From: Paraburkholderia panacisoli
GTDB lineage: Bacteria; Pseudomonadota; Gammaproteobacteria; Burkholderiales; Burkholderiaceae
DNA: 64,000 nucleotides
NCBI RefSeq assembly: GCF_008369935.1
Contig: NZ_VTUZ01000012.1
Coordinates: 124,001-188,000 of the forward strand
Reading direction: 5' to 3'
The notes beneath the pieces were generated by a model. That model was not told the DNA's origin, made no database searches, and saw only the letters and a program-made list of their open reading frames with translations. This document shows, in pieces, positions 16,324 to 26,395 of the stretch (positions within the stretch are counted from its first letter, which is position 1; each line of letters opens with the position of its first letter). Made by a program: the position numbers and the translations under genes.

Positions 16324-18462
16324 ATGTCAGCACCCGCAACCGATCTCTCCGCAGGCGCGCCGTCGAGCCGTCGCCAGATTCTCGTCACGTCGGCCCTTCC
16401 GTATGCGAACGGGCAAATCCATATCGGCCATCTGGTCGAATATATCCAGACGGACATCTGGGTCCGGACGTTGCGAATGCACGGTCACGAGGTCTATTAC
16501 GTGGGCGCCGACGACACGCACGGCACGCCGGTCATGCTGCGCGCGGAAAAAGAAGGGATCACGCCGAAGCAGCTGATCGACCGCGTGTGGCAGGAACACA
16601 AGCGCGATTTCGACAGCTTCGGAATCTCGTTCGACAACTACTACTCGACCGATTCCGAAGAAAACCGCGTTCTCAGCGAAAACGTCTACCTGGCGCTCAA
16701 GGAAGCAGGCCTGATTGAGGCGCGCGAGATCGAACAGGCGTATGACCCGGTCAAGGAAATGTTCCTGCCGGACCGCTTCATCAAGGGCGAATGCCCGAAA
16801 TGCGGCGCGAAAGACCAGTACGGCGACAGCTGCGAAGTATGCGGCTCGACCTACCTGCCCACCGAGCTGGTCAATCCGTACTCGGTCGTCTCGGGCGCCA
16901 CGCCGATCCGCAAGACCTCGACGCACTACTTCTTCCGCCTGTCCGATCCGCGCTGCGAGAATTTCCTGCGTGCGTGGGTCGGCGGCCTGGCGCAGCCGGA
17001 AGCCACCAACAAGATGCGCGAATGGCTCGGCGACGTCGGCGAAGCCAGCCTCGCCGACTGGGATATCTCGCGCGACGCGCCCTATTTCGGCTTCGAAATC
17101 CCGGGCGCGCCGGGCAAGTATTTCTATGTGTGGCTGGACGCGCCGGTCGGCTACTACGCGAGCTTCAAAAACCTCGCCGAAAAGCGCGGGCTCGACTTCG
17201 ACGCGTGGGTTCGCCAGGGTTCGAAGACCGAGCAGTACCACTTCATCGGCAAGGACATCCTGTATTTCCACACGCTGTTCTGGCCGGCCATGCTGGAGTT
17301 CTCGGGCCACCGCACGCCGACCAACGTGTTCGCGCACGGCTTCCTGACCGTGGACGGCGCGAAGATGTCGAAGTCGCGCGGCACCTTCATCACCGCGCAA
17401 AGCGTGATCGACACGGGCCTGAACCCGGAATGGCTGCGCTACTACTTCGCGGCCAAGCTGAACAGCACGATGGAAGACCTCGACCTGAACCTCGACGACT
17501 TCCAGGCGCGCGTGAACAGCGATCTGGTCGGCAAATACGTGAACATCGCGAGCCGCGCGGCCGGGTTCCTGATCAAGCGCTTCGACGGCCGCGTGCAGGA
17601 CAGCGCGATGCAGCACCCGCTGCTCGCCACGCTGCGCACCGCGCTGCCGCAGATCGCCGCGAACTACGAGGCGCGCGAGTACAACCGCGCGCTGCGCCAC
17701 ACCATGGAACTGGCCGACGCGGTCAACGCGTATGTCGACACCGCCAAGCCGTGGGATCAGGCAAAAGACCCGGCAAACTCGGTCGCACTGCATGAAACCT
17801 GCACCGTCAGCATCGAGGCGTTCCGCCTGCTGTCGCTCGCGCTGAAGCCGGTACTGCCGAAGCTGGCCGAAGCGGTCGAGGCTTTCCTCGGCATCGAGCC
17901 GCTCGTGTGGGCCGACGCCAACGTGCCGCTCAGCTCCGCGCGCCCGATCAACGCATACAAGCACCTGATGACGCGCGTCGACCCGAAGCAGATCGAAGCG
18001 CTGCTCGCGGCCAATCGCGATTCGCTGCAAGCCACGCCGGAGGCGGCGGCCCCCGCCGACGCGAAGACCAAGGCGAAGGCCAAAGCCGCGGCCACGGCTG
18101 CCGGCAACGACGAAACGCCCGGCGTGATCTCGATCGACGACTTCGCGAAGATCGATCTGCGCGTCGCGAAGATCGTCGATTGCAAGGCGGTGGAGGGTTC
18201 GGACAAGCTGCTGCAACTTACGCTCGACGTCGGCGAGGAGAAAACCCGCAACGTGTTCTCCGGCATCAAGTCGGCGTATCAGCCGGAGCAGCTGGTCGGC
18301 AAGCTGACGGTGATGGTCGCGAACCTCGCGCCGCGCAAGATGAAATTCGGTCTGTCCGAAGGGATGGTGCTGGCGGCCTCGGCCACCGACGAGAAAGCCG
18401 AACCGGGCCTGTACGTGCTCGAACCGGATAGCGGTGCGAAGCCGGGCATGCGCGTGAAGTAA
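16324..18462 (+). CDS. metG: Methionyl-tRNA synthetase
   Basis: Charges tRNA-Met with methionine. The 712-residue product has the class I signature HIGH at residues 33-36 and KMSKS at 347-351. The MetG1-type zinc knuckle has cysteines at 157, 160, 170 and 173. A C-terminal EMAP/Trbp111-type tRNA-binding and dimerisation domain spans about 601-712 (ISIDDFAKIDLRVAKIV), joined by an Ala/Lys-rich linker near 575-595. The start is the first in-frame ATG giving the usual short N-terminal extension. It converges on tamB, with a bidirectional terminator between them. Confidence 0.98.
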   Translation: MSAPATDLSAGAPSSRRQILVTSALPYANGQIHIGHLVEYIQTDIWVRTLRMHGHEVYYVGADDTHGTPVMLRAEKEGITPKQLIDRVWQEHKRDFDSFGISFDNYYSTDSEENRVLSENVYLALKEAGLIEAREIEQAYDPVKEMFLPDRFIKGECPKCGAKDQYGDSCEVCGSTYLPTELVNPYSVVSGATPIRKTSTHYFFRLSDPRCENFLRAWVGGLAQPEATNKMREWLGDVGEASLADWDISRDAPYFGFEIPGAPGKYFYVWLDAPVGYYASFKNLAEKRGLDFDAWVRQGSKTEQYHFIGKDILYFHTLFWPAMLEFSGHRTPTNVFAHGFLTVDGAKMSKSRGTFITAQSVIDTGLNPEWLRYYFAAKLNSTMEDLDLNLDDFQARVNSDLVGKYVNIASRAAGFLIKRFDGRVQDSAMQHPLLATLRTALPQIAANYEAREYNRALRHTMELADAVNAYVDTAKPWDQAKDPANSVALHETCTVSIEAFRLLSLALKPVLPKLAEAVEAFLGIEPLVWADANVPLSSARPINAYKHLMTRVDPKQIEALLAANRDSLQATPEAAAPADAKTKAKAKAAATAAGNDETPGVISIDDFAKIDLRVAKIVDCKAVEGSDKLLQLTLDVGEEKTRNVFSGIKSAYQPEQLVGKLTVMVANLAPRKMKFGLSEGMVLAASATDEKAEPGLYVLEPDSGAKPGMRVK

Positions 18463-18510
18463 CGCGCGCGGGCGTCGGTCGCGGGCTTTTGCGCCGCGAA
18501 CCCCGCATGA

Positions 18511-18544
18511 AAAAACGGCACGCTTTTCAAAGCGTGCCGTTTTT
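18511..18544. terminator. Bidirectional terminator between metG and tamB
   Basis: An inverted repeat with 15-bp arms (18511-18525 and 18530-18544) around a 4-nt loop. The arms begin with AAAAA on the left and end with TTTTT on the right, flanking ACGGCACGCTT and its complement. Either strand therefore yields a stem followed by U's, suiting the convergent genes on each side. Confidence 0.92.
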
Positions 18545-18606
18545 CTTGGCGCGTGCTCTTGCCGGGCGAGCGGCGGCGGCGCCCGCGCCCGCATGCGGCG
18601 GCTGCA

Positions 18607-21600
18607 TCACCACAACGACTTGAACCGGTCGAACCGCCGCGTGTACAGCACATCGGCCCCGTAGAACGTGCCGCCGTACGCCACCACCGACCAGTAGCGC
18701 GTCAGGTTGATGGTCGCCTTGATCGCGTTGCTCGCCGACTGCAACCCTTGCTCGTAGCCGATCACGAGCCACTCGTTGATCGCCTTCGACACCATCACCA
18801 CTTGCGGATCGGTCAGCCCGACTTCGCTGCGCCCAATCGAAAACTCGTCGAGCCCGACGGTCTGGGCGATCCGCTGGCCGGTCGTGCTGCCGAGCAGTGC
18901 GAGCGCCGTCGTCATCGTGCTTTGCTGGCCGAGGTTGTTGCCCTGATCGGTGCCGTGGCCGAACAGCAGCCACGAGAGCTTTTCGTTATCCGGCACGCTC
19001 GGCTCCGACACCAGCCGCGCCACCGGCGACTGCGCCGTGCCCGTCACCTGCACGCCCGCCTCGACCTGCTGATTGCGGCGCATCGCCAGAATGTTGATGC
19101 CTGGGTTGGTCACCGGACCGTTGAACGTGAAAAAGCCGTTCTCGATGGTCAGCTTGCGGCCGAACGCGGTGTAGGTCGAACCCTGCGTGACGCGCACGTT
19201 GCCGACCGCGCGCAGCGGCATGTTCGGTGCGCTCACCGCAGTGATCGTGCCGGTCAGGCCGAGATCGGCGCCCTTCCCGCGGAAGCGGAAATCATTGCCG
19301 AGACTCAGGTCGATATTGGCGCGCGGCGCGAACGGGCTGACCGGCTGATTGCCGCCCGCCACCGGACGCGGCTGGCCGCCCGATATGGTGCCGTCCGGAC
19401 GGATCACTGCCACGTCGTCGCCCAGGCGCGGCGCGGCCTGCTCGGGCAAATCGAACAGCGCGTGATCGACGACGAACTTGCCGTTGATCGCCAGGCCGCG
19501 CTCCGCGCCGCCATTCGCAATGCTCGCGCTGCCCGACAGCGACAGATTGCGATCCGGCGCTGCGAACAGTTCGAGCTTGTCCGCGACGATGCTCGCGGTC
19601 ACGTCCGGCTCCGCGCCGTCCAGGCGCACGCGGCCGGTAGCGCGCAGCGTGCCGCTCCCGCCATGGAACTCGACCTGCTGAAAGTCCACCAGATTCTGCG
19701 ACAGCGCGATGCGCACCACGCCGTCCTTTAGCTGCACGCCCTGGTCGACCACCGTCGCGGACAGGCCGTCGCCGGTCAGCGCGCCGGTCAGACTCGGCTT
19801 GGCGACGGTGCCGCCGAGCGCGAGCCTGAGCGCGAGGTGCCCGTCGAGCAGATAGCTTGGGCCGAACAGGCCGCCGGTCGTTTTCAGCGACGGCACATCG
19901 GCTTTCACGTTGCCCGACAACGCGCCTTCCTCGTTGAATGTCAGCAGGCCGTCGCGCATGACCAGCGTGGTGTGCGCGTCGGCGTCGATCACGCCGAGCC
20001 GGCTCGCCTGTGCGTGCAGCGTCGCGTTGAGCCGATTACCGCCGGTGAATTCGGCGCGCGTGCTGATGTCGGCAATCCCCATCGACGCGAGGCCGCGGCC
20101 GATTTCGACTGTCACGTCACCACTGCGCCGCCGCAACTGGATGTGGCCGGTCGCGGTGGCGCCGAGAGAGAAGTCCCAGTCGCCGTCGAACACCAGATCG
20201 GTCCTGACGTGCGGCGGCTCGCCGGTGATCTCGTGGCGCAGCTCCTGCAAGCGCGCGACCGAAACGTCCGTCAAGCTGCCAGCCGACTGGATCTTGCCGT
20301 GATCGAACGCGAACGATTTCAGGCTCAGCACCGCGCCTTCAATGCTCAGGCGGGTCGCGCCGAGCGTCAGCCGGCTCGGCGCGGCGCTCACGGCTAGCGG
20401 CGATTCCAGATTCAACGCCGGGATGCCTTTGTTTTGCAGACGCGTCACCGTGCCGTCCCAGCGCGTGCCGTCGCGCGCTTCGGTCAGCTTGCCGTTGACT
20501 GCGAGCGTCAGATCCAGCGGACGCTCCTGCAGCTTGCCGGTCGCGGCGGCTTCGAGCGTGTGATTGGCGCGCGTGCCGGACAGGCGCGCCGTGAGCGTGG
20601 CCAGATCGACGCCGCCCGCGCTGAGATTGCGCGCGTCGGTGGTGAAGGCGAGCGCGCCGTTCGCGCCGTCGCGCAACTCGGCGTGGCCTTGCGCATGGCC
20701 GAGGCGATTGCTGCCGAACACCACGCTGTCGGCCTTGTAGTTCAACACGACGTTCGGATGCGCGAACGAGCCGGTGATGTCGCCATCGGCGGCGACGACG
20801 CCCGCGAGGCCGAAGCCGAGCCGCTCGAGCTGCGGTGCATCGACGCGAAACCGCAATCGGTCGCCGCTTGCGCCGAAGCTGCCCTGGAGATCGACCTGGT
20901 TGCCCGCCACCGACAGATTCGCGCGGCTCGGCAAGATCCGCGAGCCGGCCAGCTGGATCGTGCCGCCGCCGGTCAGCGGCAGGTTGTCGTAGACGCTCGG
21001 GCCCAGCTTGAATTCGGCCTTGGTGGTAAAGACCGGGCCGAGCATGCCGGCCGCGGTGAGCGTGCCGTTCACGCGCGCTTCGATCTTGCGCGCAGGCGGT
21101 GCGGGCGGCGTGCCGCGAGCGGGCGGCGGCGTTCTGCGCTCGATCACTTCGGCCTGCACTGCGGCTTTGGCGGTGTTTTTCGCCAGCGCGGCGGCCTGAT
21201 CGCCGGGCGCCGCGCTTGTCGCGCCGGCCGTGCTGCCCGCCTGGGCCACGGCCTGCGCAGAAGGCGCAGTCCGCGCGCGTTGGGCGCTGCCCGCCGCGGG
21301 CGACGGCGCCGTCACCGGGGTGCGCGACGGCATCTGCGAAGTCAGCGTCAGCGGGTCGAAATCGGTCAGTTGCGCCTTCAGGTTGTAGGTGGAATTCGCG
21401 TCGTGCTTGAGCGCGCCGGACAGATCGATGCGGCCGCGGCCCGACGTGATGCGCACGTCGTTGAAGCTCATCCGGGCGGGGTCGAACGTCACCTTGCCCT
21501 GGGCGCGCAACGCGGCGCGCGGGTCGGCGAGATCGAGCGTGAGGCTCTGGATGTCGTCGTTCAGCCGGATGCCGACCGACCCGGACAGCTGCGTGGGCCG

Positions 21601-23028
21601 CACCGTCGCTTGCAGCGCGTTCAGATCAAGGCCGGCGACACGCAGATCGAGCTGCCCGCGCCGGCCCGTCAACGCGCCGGCGCCGGTGATCCTCGCGTTT
21701 TTGACGATCCGCACGTTCAGGTTCGACAGATGCTGCGCCTGGGCGTCGAGCCGCACATCGGCGTTGGCGTCGATCAACGGCAACAGGTGCTGGTCGATCG
21801 CGCCGGGTTTGGCGTTGACGATCGACACGTGTCCAGCGACTGCGAAGCCCGCCGCGCGTTGGCCGTCGGCGGGGGACGCGGCGCCGTGTCTACCGTGGCG
21901 GGTGGCAGGAGGCTGCGTGAGGCTGGCGGGGTTGTCGGTGGCGGCGACGCTGCTTTGAACGGGCGCGCTGGCGGGATTGCGCGCAGCACCCGCAACCGCG
22001 CCGCTGGCCGCACTCGCCGCCCCAACTCCGCTTGCCCCCGGCACAACCGCCCCCGCGCCCCCCTGTTCCACCGGCTGCAAATCCGCGCGCACCGCCAGAT
22101 CGGCCAGCGGCGCGCCGGGCGCGAAGGCTTGCGGATTGACGTGATCGAAGGTCAGCGTCGCGCGTTGCAGGGGCACGGCGCCGAACGGCGTGGCCTCGAC
22201 CCGCGCATGGCCGGCGAGCTTCATGCCGGTGGCGTCGAGTTCGGCGACCAGTTGTTCTAGCGAGCCGCTCAGATGGCCGCCCACCGCCACCGCCTCATTG
22301 TTGACCTTGCCCGAATAGCCGACCTCGCCGGTCAGCGGAAACGGCCGCACGCCGTCGAGTTTCGCCGACGCCGTCAGCGCGCCGAACGGCGTGTCGAGCC
22401 GCTCGATCGCGGCCTCGTGATGGCGCCCGTCACTGCGTCCATGAAACGCGAAGCGCGACAGCTCGGTCGTCGACGCGCCCTGATGCAGCAACAGCGTGTC
22501 GACCTGCACGTCGCGAATCTCGAGCTGCATCGGCAAGCGCAGGTTCTGCGGCAGCTTCAGCGGCTCGCTGCTGGTCGACGACGACGCGCCGATCCGCGCG
22601 TCGATCGTGCCGACGTGCAGGTAGTCGACGGTGAAGCGCCACGGCTCGCGGGCGAGCGCCCAGCGGCCCGCCACACGATCGATCTGGATATCGGTGCCGC
22701 TGCCGTCGAGACTGCGCCAGCGCACTTGCCGCAGTCGCACGCCATTGGCCAGCGTGCCGCCTTCCAGCGTGCCGTCGAGCTTGCCGCCCAGCAGCTTGAC
22801 CGCCGCCCGCCACGCATGGGCGGTGCCGCGCTCGGTGGTCAGCGCGCCGTATAGCAGGCCGACCACCAGCGCGAGCAGCAGCACCAGCACGGCCACCGTC
22901 GACGCGAACGTTTTCAGCAGCACGCGGCCGAGCCGGCGCCTGGGCGGCGGCTCGGAGGGCGGCTGCTGGCCGGGCGGACTGGCGCCGGGCGGCTGCGCGG
23001 AGGGTGGGTCGGCTGCGTCCGTGGTCAT
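18607..23028 (-). CDS. tamB: Translocation and assembly module protein TamB
   Basis: A 1473-residue inner-membrane-anchored protein that spans the periplasm and works with TamA in outer-membrane protein assembly and phospholipid transport. It has a proline-rich cytoplasmic N-terminus (residues ~1-30), one membrane segment (~38-64, TFASTVAVLVLLLALVVGLL), a long beta-rich region and the conserved C-terminal TamB/DUF490 domain. It ends on an aromatic residue (FKSLW), as expected for contact with a barrel. It is longer than E. coli TamB (about 1260), mainly through Ala/Pro/Ser-rich insertions near residues 320-400 and 560-660. It follows tamA by 28 bp, forming a two-gene operon. Confidence 0.93.
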   Translation of the reverse strand: MTTDAADPPSAQPPGASPPGQQPPSEPPPRRRLGRVLLKTFASTVAVLVLLLALVVGLLYGALTTERGTAHAWRAAVKLLGGKLDGTLEGGTLANGVRLRQVRWRSLDGSGTDIQIDRVAGRWALAREPWRFTVDYLHVGTIDARIGASSSTSSEPLKLPQNLRLPMQLEIRDVQVDTLLLHQGASTTELSRFAFHGRSDGRHHEAAIERLDTPFGALTASAKLDGVRPFPLTGEVGYSGKVNNEAVAVGGHLSGSLEQLVAELDATGMKLAGHARVEATPFGAVPLQRATLTFDHVNPQAFAPGAPLADLAVRADLQPVEQGGAGAVVPGASGVGAASAASGAVAGAARNPASAPVQSSVAATDNPASLTQPPATRHGRHGAASPADGQRAAGFAVAGHVSIVNAKPGAIDQHLLPLIDANADVRLDAQAQHLSNLNVRIVKNARITGAGALTGRRGQLDLRVAGLDLNALQATVRPTQLSGSVGIRLNDDIQSLTLDLADPRAALRAQGKVTFDPARMSFNDVRITSGRGRIDLSGALKHDANSTYNLKAQLTDFDPLTLTSQMPSRTPVTAPSPAAGSAQRARTAPSAQAVAQAGSTAGATSAAPGDQAAALAKNTAKAAVQAEVIERRTPPPARGTPPAPPARKIEARVNGTLTAAGMLGPVFTTKAEFKLGPSVYDNLPLTGGGTIQLAGSRILPSRANLSVAGNQVDLQGSFGASGDRLRFRVDAPQLERLGFGLAGVVAADGDITGSFAHPNVVLNYKADSVVFGSNRLGHAQGHAELRDGANGALAFTTDARNLSAGGVDLATLTARLSGTRANHTLEAAATGKLQERPLDLTLAVNGKLTEARDGTRWDGTVTRLQNKGIPALNLESPLAVSAAPSRLTLGATRLSIEGAVLSLKSFAFDHGKIQSAGSLTDVSVARLQELRHEITGEPPHVRTDLVFDGDWDFSLGATATGHIQLRRRSGDVTVEIGRGLASMGIADISTRAEFTGGNRLNATLHAQASRLGVIDADAHTTLVMRDGLLTFNEEGALSGNVKADVPSLKTTGGLFGPSYLLDGHLALRLALGGTVAKPSLTGALTGDGLSATVVDQGVQLKDGVVRIALSQNLVDFQQVEFHGGSGTLRATGRVRLDGAEPDVTASIVADKLELFAAPDRNLSLSGSASIANGGAERGLAINGKFVVDHALFDLPEQAAPRLGDDVAVIRPDGTISGGQPRPVAGGNQPVSPFAPRANIDLSLGNDFRFRGKGADLGLTGTITAVSAPNMPLRAVGNVRVTQGSTYTAFGRKLTIENGFFTFNGPVTNPGINILAMRRNQQVEAGVQVTGTAQSPVARLVSEPSVPDNEKLSWLLFGHGTDQGNNLGQQSTMTTALALLGSTTGQRIAQTVGLDEFSIGRSEVGLTDPQVVMVSKAINEWLVIGYEQGLQSASNAIKATINLTRYWSVVAYGGTFYGADVLYTRRFDRFKSLW

Positions 23029-23056
23029 GCAAGATTCATGTCAAAGCGGTTTCTCA

Positions 23057-24901
23057 TCAGAAAGCGATGCCCAGCGTCAGATAGGGCCGCACACTGTGGT
23101 TGCGGATCCCGTAGGCAAGGTCGACATTCACCGGGCCGACCGGGCTGCGCCAGCGCGCCCCGACGCCGACGCCGGGAAAAAAGACCTTTTCGCCCCAGGT
23201 GTCGGTGGCGGTGCCGATGTCGAAGAATGCGGCCGCGCCCCAATTGTGCGAGAACCAGTGCTGATACTCAGCCGCCGTCGTGACCAGATATTTGGTCGGC
23301 AGAACCGAACCGCCGACGTCGTTACCGATGCTCTGAAAACCGTAGCCGCGCACCGAGTTCGAACCGCCCGCGCGGAACAGCAGCGAAGCCGGGATGCCGC
23401 TCGAACTGCCGCTCGTGAACACGCCGCCCAACTCGGCGCGAATCAGCACGATGTCGTCGTGGCCGATCGGCAGGTACTGCTGACCGCGCGCGTAGCCGCG
23501 GATGAACGTCTGTTCGGTCAGCACACCCTTGATCGCGAAGCCCGCCTCGACGTGGATCAGGTTGCCCCGGCGCGGAAACAGCGGATCGTCGGTGTCGCGG
23601 CGGGTCCACGACCAGGCCGGCACCAGCGCGTGGGCCGTGGTGGGCGGCGCCGTGTTCTGGTCGAGCCGGTCCTGGTAGTACAGCAGCGAGTAGTTGTAAT
23701 CGAGGAACTGCGAGGTGCGGGAGCGCTGCACGCCGCCCCGGATGCTGTAGATGCGCGTGTCGGACACGTCGGTGGTGGTGTAGGAGGCCAGCACGCTATT
23801 GGTCCATGCGCGCGGCCCCGGCGGCATCGACAACTGGATTTGCCCGTACTGCTGGGTCTGGTCGGCGCGGCCTTCGACCGTGAACGGCCACGCCTTGCCG
23901 AAGGTGTTCAGATACGAGTACGCGCCCTGCACCAGCGCGCCGTTGTCGGTCGAGTAGCCCACCCCGCCACGAAAGCTGTGGAACGGAAATTCGGACACCT
24001 TCACGTGGACGGGCGTGTTGATCGGCTTGGCCGGGTCGTTGTCGAGGTCGATCGCGACGCTCGCGAAGTACGGCGTGTTCTGCAACTGCCGCTGCAATTC
24101 GGCCACGCGGCGCGTGTCGTAGACATCGCCGGGGGAAATCGGATTGACGTTGTGGACGATCGATTCCGGATAGCGCCGCGTGCCCGACACGTCCAGTTGG
24201 CCCATCGTGAAGGTCGGCCCGCTGTCATAGACGACTGACAGCCTGGCTTCACGCGTGCGCGGGTCGATCAGCGCCTCGGAGTGATAGATCTTCGCGGCGA
24301 GATACCGGCGCGACTGCAGCACCCGCAGCGACGCGTTCTTCGCGTCGTCCCAGTCGCCCTGCGTGAACGGCTGGCCTTCGTGCAGCGAAAACGCTAAGCG
24401 CGTGGCGTTTTCCTGCGCCGAGTCCTCGGTGAGCACCGCGCCGCGAAACGTCAGTTCAACCGACTTGACGATGGTTAGCGGGCCGGGATCGACGTTCACT
24501 GTCACGCGGCGCGTGTTGTCGACGGTGCGCACGTCGGTGCGCACGACCGGTGTGAAATAGCCCTGTGTCGCGGCCAGATCGCGCACCTGCTGCGGCGTGG
24601 CGGTAATCAGGAAAGCGAACTGGTCGTCGCTGATGTCGGGGCGTTTGGCGAAGCGGGCAATATCCAGATGCTGCTCGAGCAATTTGCGCAGCGAGCGCGG
24701 CGTGGCCACCACGTCGACCTTGTAGCTGGCCGGCGTGCGCGCGGCCTGTGCGGTGCCGGCGGCCAGCGTCAGCACGACGATGCCGAAGGCCAGCCACGCG
24801 CGCAAGCAACGCAATGCGTGCGCCGGGGGCGCAACACGCCCGCGCGCCGAACCGGCGTTGCCGCGCCGCAGATGCCGCTTGTCGATCGCACACCCCGCCA
24901 A
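23057..24901 (-). CDS. tamA: Outer-membrane assembly protein TamA (BamA/Omp85 family)
   Basis: A 614-residue Omp85-family barrel. Signal region: hydrophobic LRAWLAFGIVVLTLAAGTAQA. POTRA repeats occupy about residues 60-290, and a 16-strand-type barrel the rest, with the family motif in LLFRAGGSNSVRGYGFQSIG and a terminal Phe (LTLGIAF). Partner of TamB. The most upstream supported start is a TTG at 24901 with GGAGG six bases before it; the unusual start could lower expression. A shorter start within the same frame cannot be excluded. The upstream region diverges from DUF3460-scpA. Confidence 0.92.
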   Translation of the reverse strand: MAGCAIDKRHLRRGNAGSARGRVAPPAHALRCLRAWLAFGIVVLTLAAGTAQAARTPASYKVDVVATPRSLRKLLEQHLDIARFAKRPDISDDQFAFLITATPQQVRDLAATQGYFTPVVRTDVRTVDNTRRVTVNVDPGPLTIVKSVELTFRGAVLTEDSAQENATRLAFSLHEGQPFTQGDWDDAKNASLRVLQSRRYLAAKIYHSEALIDPRTREARLSVVYDSGPTFTMGQLDVSGTRRYPESIVHNVNPISPGDVYDTRRVAELQRQLQNTPYFASVAIDLDNDPAKPINTPVHVKVSEFPFHSFRGGVGYSTDNGALVQGAYSYLNTFGKAWPFTVEGRADQTQQYGQIQLSMPPGPRAWTNSVLASYTTTDVSDTRIYSIRGGVQRSRTSQFLDYNYSLLYYQDRLDQNTAPPTTAHALVPAWSWTRRDTDDPLFPRRGNLIHVEAGFAIKGVLTEQTFIRGYARGQQYLPIGHDDIVLIRAELGGVFTSGSSSGIPASLLFRAGGSNSVRGYGFQSIGNDVGGSVLPTKYLVTTAAEYQHWFSHNWGAAAFFDIGTATDTWGEKVFFPGVGVGARWRSPVGPVNVDLAYGIRNHSVRPYLTLGIAF

Positions 24902-25130
24902 ACAGGACCTCCGGCCTTGGTTGATGAATTCTTTCTTGCGCCCGGCCGCGCGGCGGCGGGCAAGGCATGCTATTTGACCACATCGGCGGGGGCCACGAAC
25001 CCTCTAAACGAGCCGCTGCCGCCGTTTTTCGACCGCGCGCGGCGCATGCGGTAAAATTCCGGAATAACGGCGCCGCGCCCCGGGTTTCCGCCGGGCAGCA
25101 GCCACCTCACCTACCCACGGACGTCGAGCC

Positions 25131-25316
25131 ATGTATCAATCGGACATCACCCAGTTCCTGAACCAGCTCAAGCAACAGAAGCCCAGTCTGGAAGCCGAGC
25201 AACGCCGCGGCCGCGCGCTGCTGTGGGACAAGCAGCCGATCGATCTGGAAGAACGTGCCGAGCAGAAGGCATCACGCGTAGAACAGACGCCTTACTCGTA
25301 CTATCAAAACTTCTAA
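25131..25316 (+). CDS. DUF3460 family small protein
   Basis: A 61-residue soluble protein (MYQSDITQFLNQLKQQKPSL at the start, TPYSYYQNF at the end), rich in Gln, Glu and Arg. It matches the beta-proteobacterial DUF3460 family, which has no assigned function. It lies only 4 bp before scpA, so it is likely co-translated with the condensin-type kleisin; that neighbourhood is conserved in Burkholderiaceae and is the only clue to its role. Confidence 0.85.
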   Translation: MYQSDITQFLNQLKQQKPSLEAEQRRGRALLWDKQPIDLEERAEQKASRVEQTPYSYYQNF

Positions 25317-25320
25317 GCGC

Positions 25321-26196
25321 GTGAGCCACGCCGACGAGGCACACGGCGCGCCGGCGGCCCCCGCCGACGCCGCGCTGGCCGCGCCCGCCACCGATTCGAC
25401 GCCCGACACCGTCGACGGCATCGCCTTTGCGCGTCTGTACGGCGAGCCGCTCTTCAAGCTGCCGACGGACCTGTACATCCCGCCGGACGCGCTCGAGGTG
25501 TTTCTCGAAACGTTCGAAGGTCCGCTGGATCTGCTGCTGTATCTGATCCGCAAGCAGAACTTCAACGTGCTCGACATCCCGATGGCGGACGTCACGGTCC
25601 AATACCTCGGTTACGTCGACCAGTTGCGGCAGACCAACCTCGAACTCGCATCCGAATACCTGCTGATGGCCGCGATGCTGATCGAGATCAAGTCGCGCAT
25701 GCTGCTGCCGGTGAAGAAGGCCGACAGCGGCGAAGAGGCCGAAGATCCGCGCGCGGAACTGGTGCGCCGCCTGCTCGAATACGAGCAGATGAAGCTCGCC
25801 GCGCAGCGCATCGATCAGTTGCCGCAACTCGGGCGCGACTTCCTGCGCGCCGAGGTCTACATCGAGCAAAGCATCACGCCGCGCTTTCCCGACGTGAACA
25901 GCGAAGACCTGCGCGCCGCGTGGGCCGACGTGATCAAGCGCGCGAAGCTCGTGCAGCATCACAGGATTTCGCGCGAGGAGCTGTCCGTGCGCGAGCACAT
26001 GAGCTCGATCCTGCGGCAGTTGCAGAACGCGCGCTTCATCGAGTTCTCCGACCTGTTCGACACCACCAGGGGTGTGCCGGTCGTGGTGGTGAATTTCATC
26101 GCCGTGCTCGAACTGTGCCGCGAGTCGCTCGTCGAAATCACCCAGGCGGAGCCGTTCGCGCCGATCTATGTGCGCCTCGCCTACCTGCCGGCCTGA
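25321..26196 (+). CDS. scpA: Segregation and condensation protein A
   Basis: Kleisin subunit that bridges SMC heads in the bacterial condensin, aiding chromosome segregation. The 291-residue product has an Ala/Pro-rich N-terminal extension (residues ~1-45) and then the ScpA core: FEGPLDLLLYLIRKQNFNVLDIP split over residues ~61-83, and ASEYLLMAAMLIEIKSRMLLP. The winged-helix C-terminus contains FIAVLELCRESLVEITQ. The start is GTG at 25321, four bases after the DUF3460 stop. No scpB is seen adjacent. panC follows after 199 bp. Confidence 0.94.
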   Translation: MSHADEAHGAPAAPADAALAAPATDSTPDTVDGIAFARLYGEPLFKLPTDLYIPPDALEVFLETFEGPLDLLLYLIRKQNFNVLDIPMADVTVQYLGYVDQLRQTNLELASEYLLMAAMLIEIKSRMLLPVKKADSGEEAEDPRAELVRRLLEYEQMKLAAQRIDQLPQLGRDFLRAEVYIEQSITPRFPDVNSEDLRAAWADVIKRAKLVQHHRISREELSVREHMSSILRQLQNARFIEFSDLFDTTRGVPVVVVNFIAVLELCRESLVEITQAEPFAPIYVRLAYLPA

Positions 26197-26395
26197 AACC
26201 CGCGCCGCGGCATCCGGCACCGGCGCGGCGGCACGCGCCGCACCGGTTTGCCTCGATCTGGTGCGCCGCGTGCACAAATCCACTACAATCCCGCGCTCCA
26301 AACCCGTCATCCGAAACGAGGCGGCCGCCCGCGCGATTCCTTGAAGTCTTGCGCCAACCGAGTCGCGCGCCGCGCGAGGAAATCCCAGTCCGATC

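Noticed and set aside
16327..18594. A 755-codon frame antisense to metG, running through the terminator region
   Set aside because: The metG frame has HIGH, KMSKS and zinc motifs. The antisense product is low-complexity Arg/Val/Glu-type sequence typical of shadows in high-GC genomes.
20434..22260. Long plus-strand frame inside tamB
   Set aside because: Antisense shadow of a repetitive, GC-biased gene, without ribosome site or recognisable domain.
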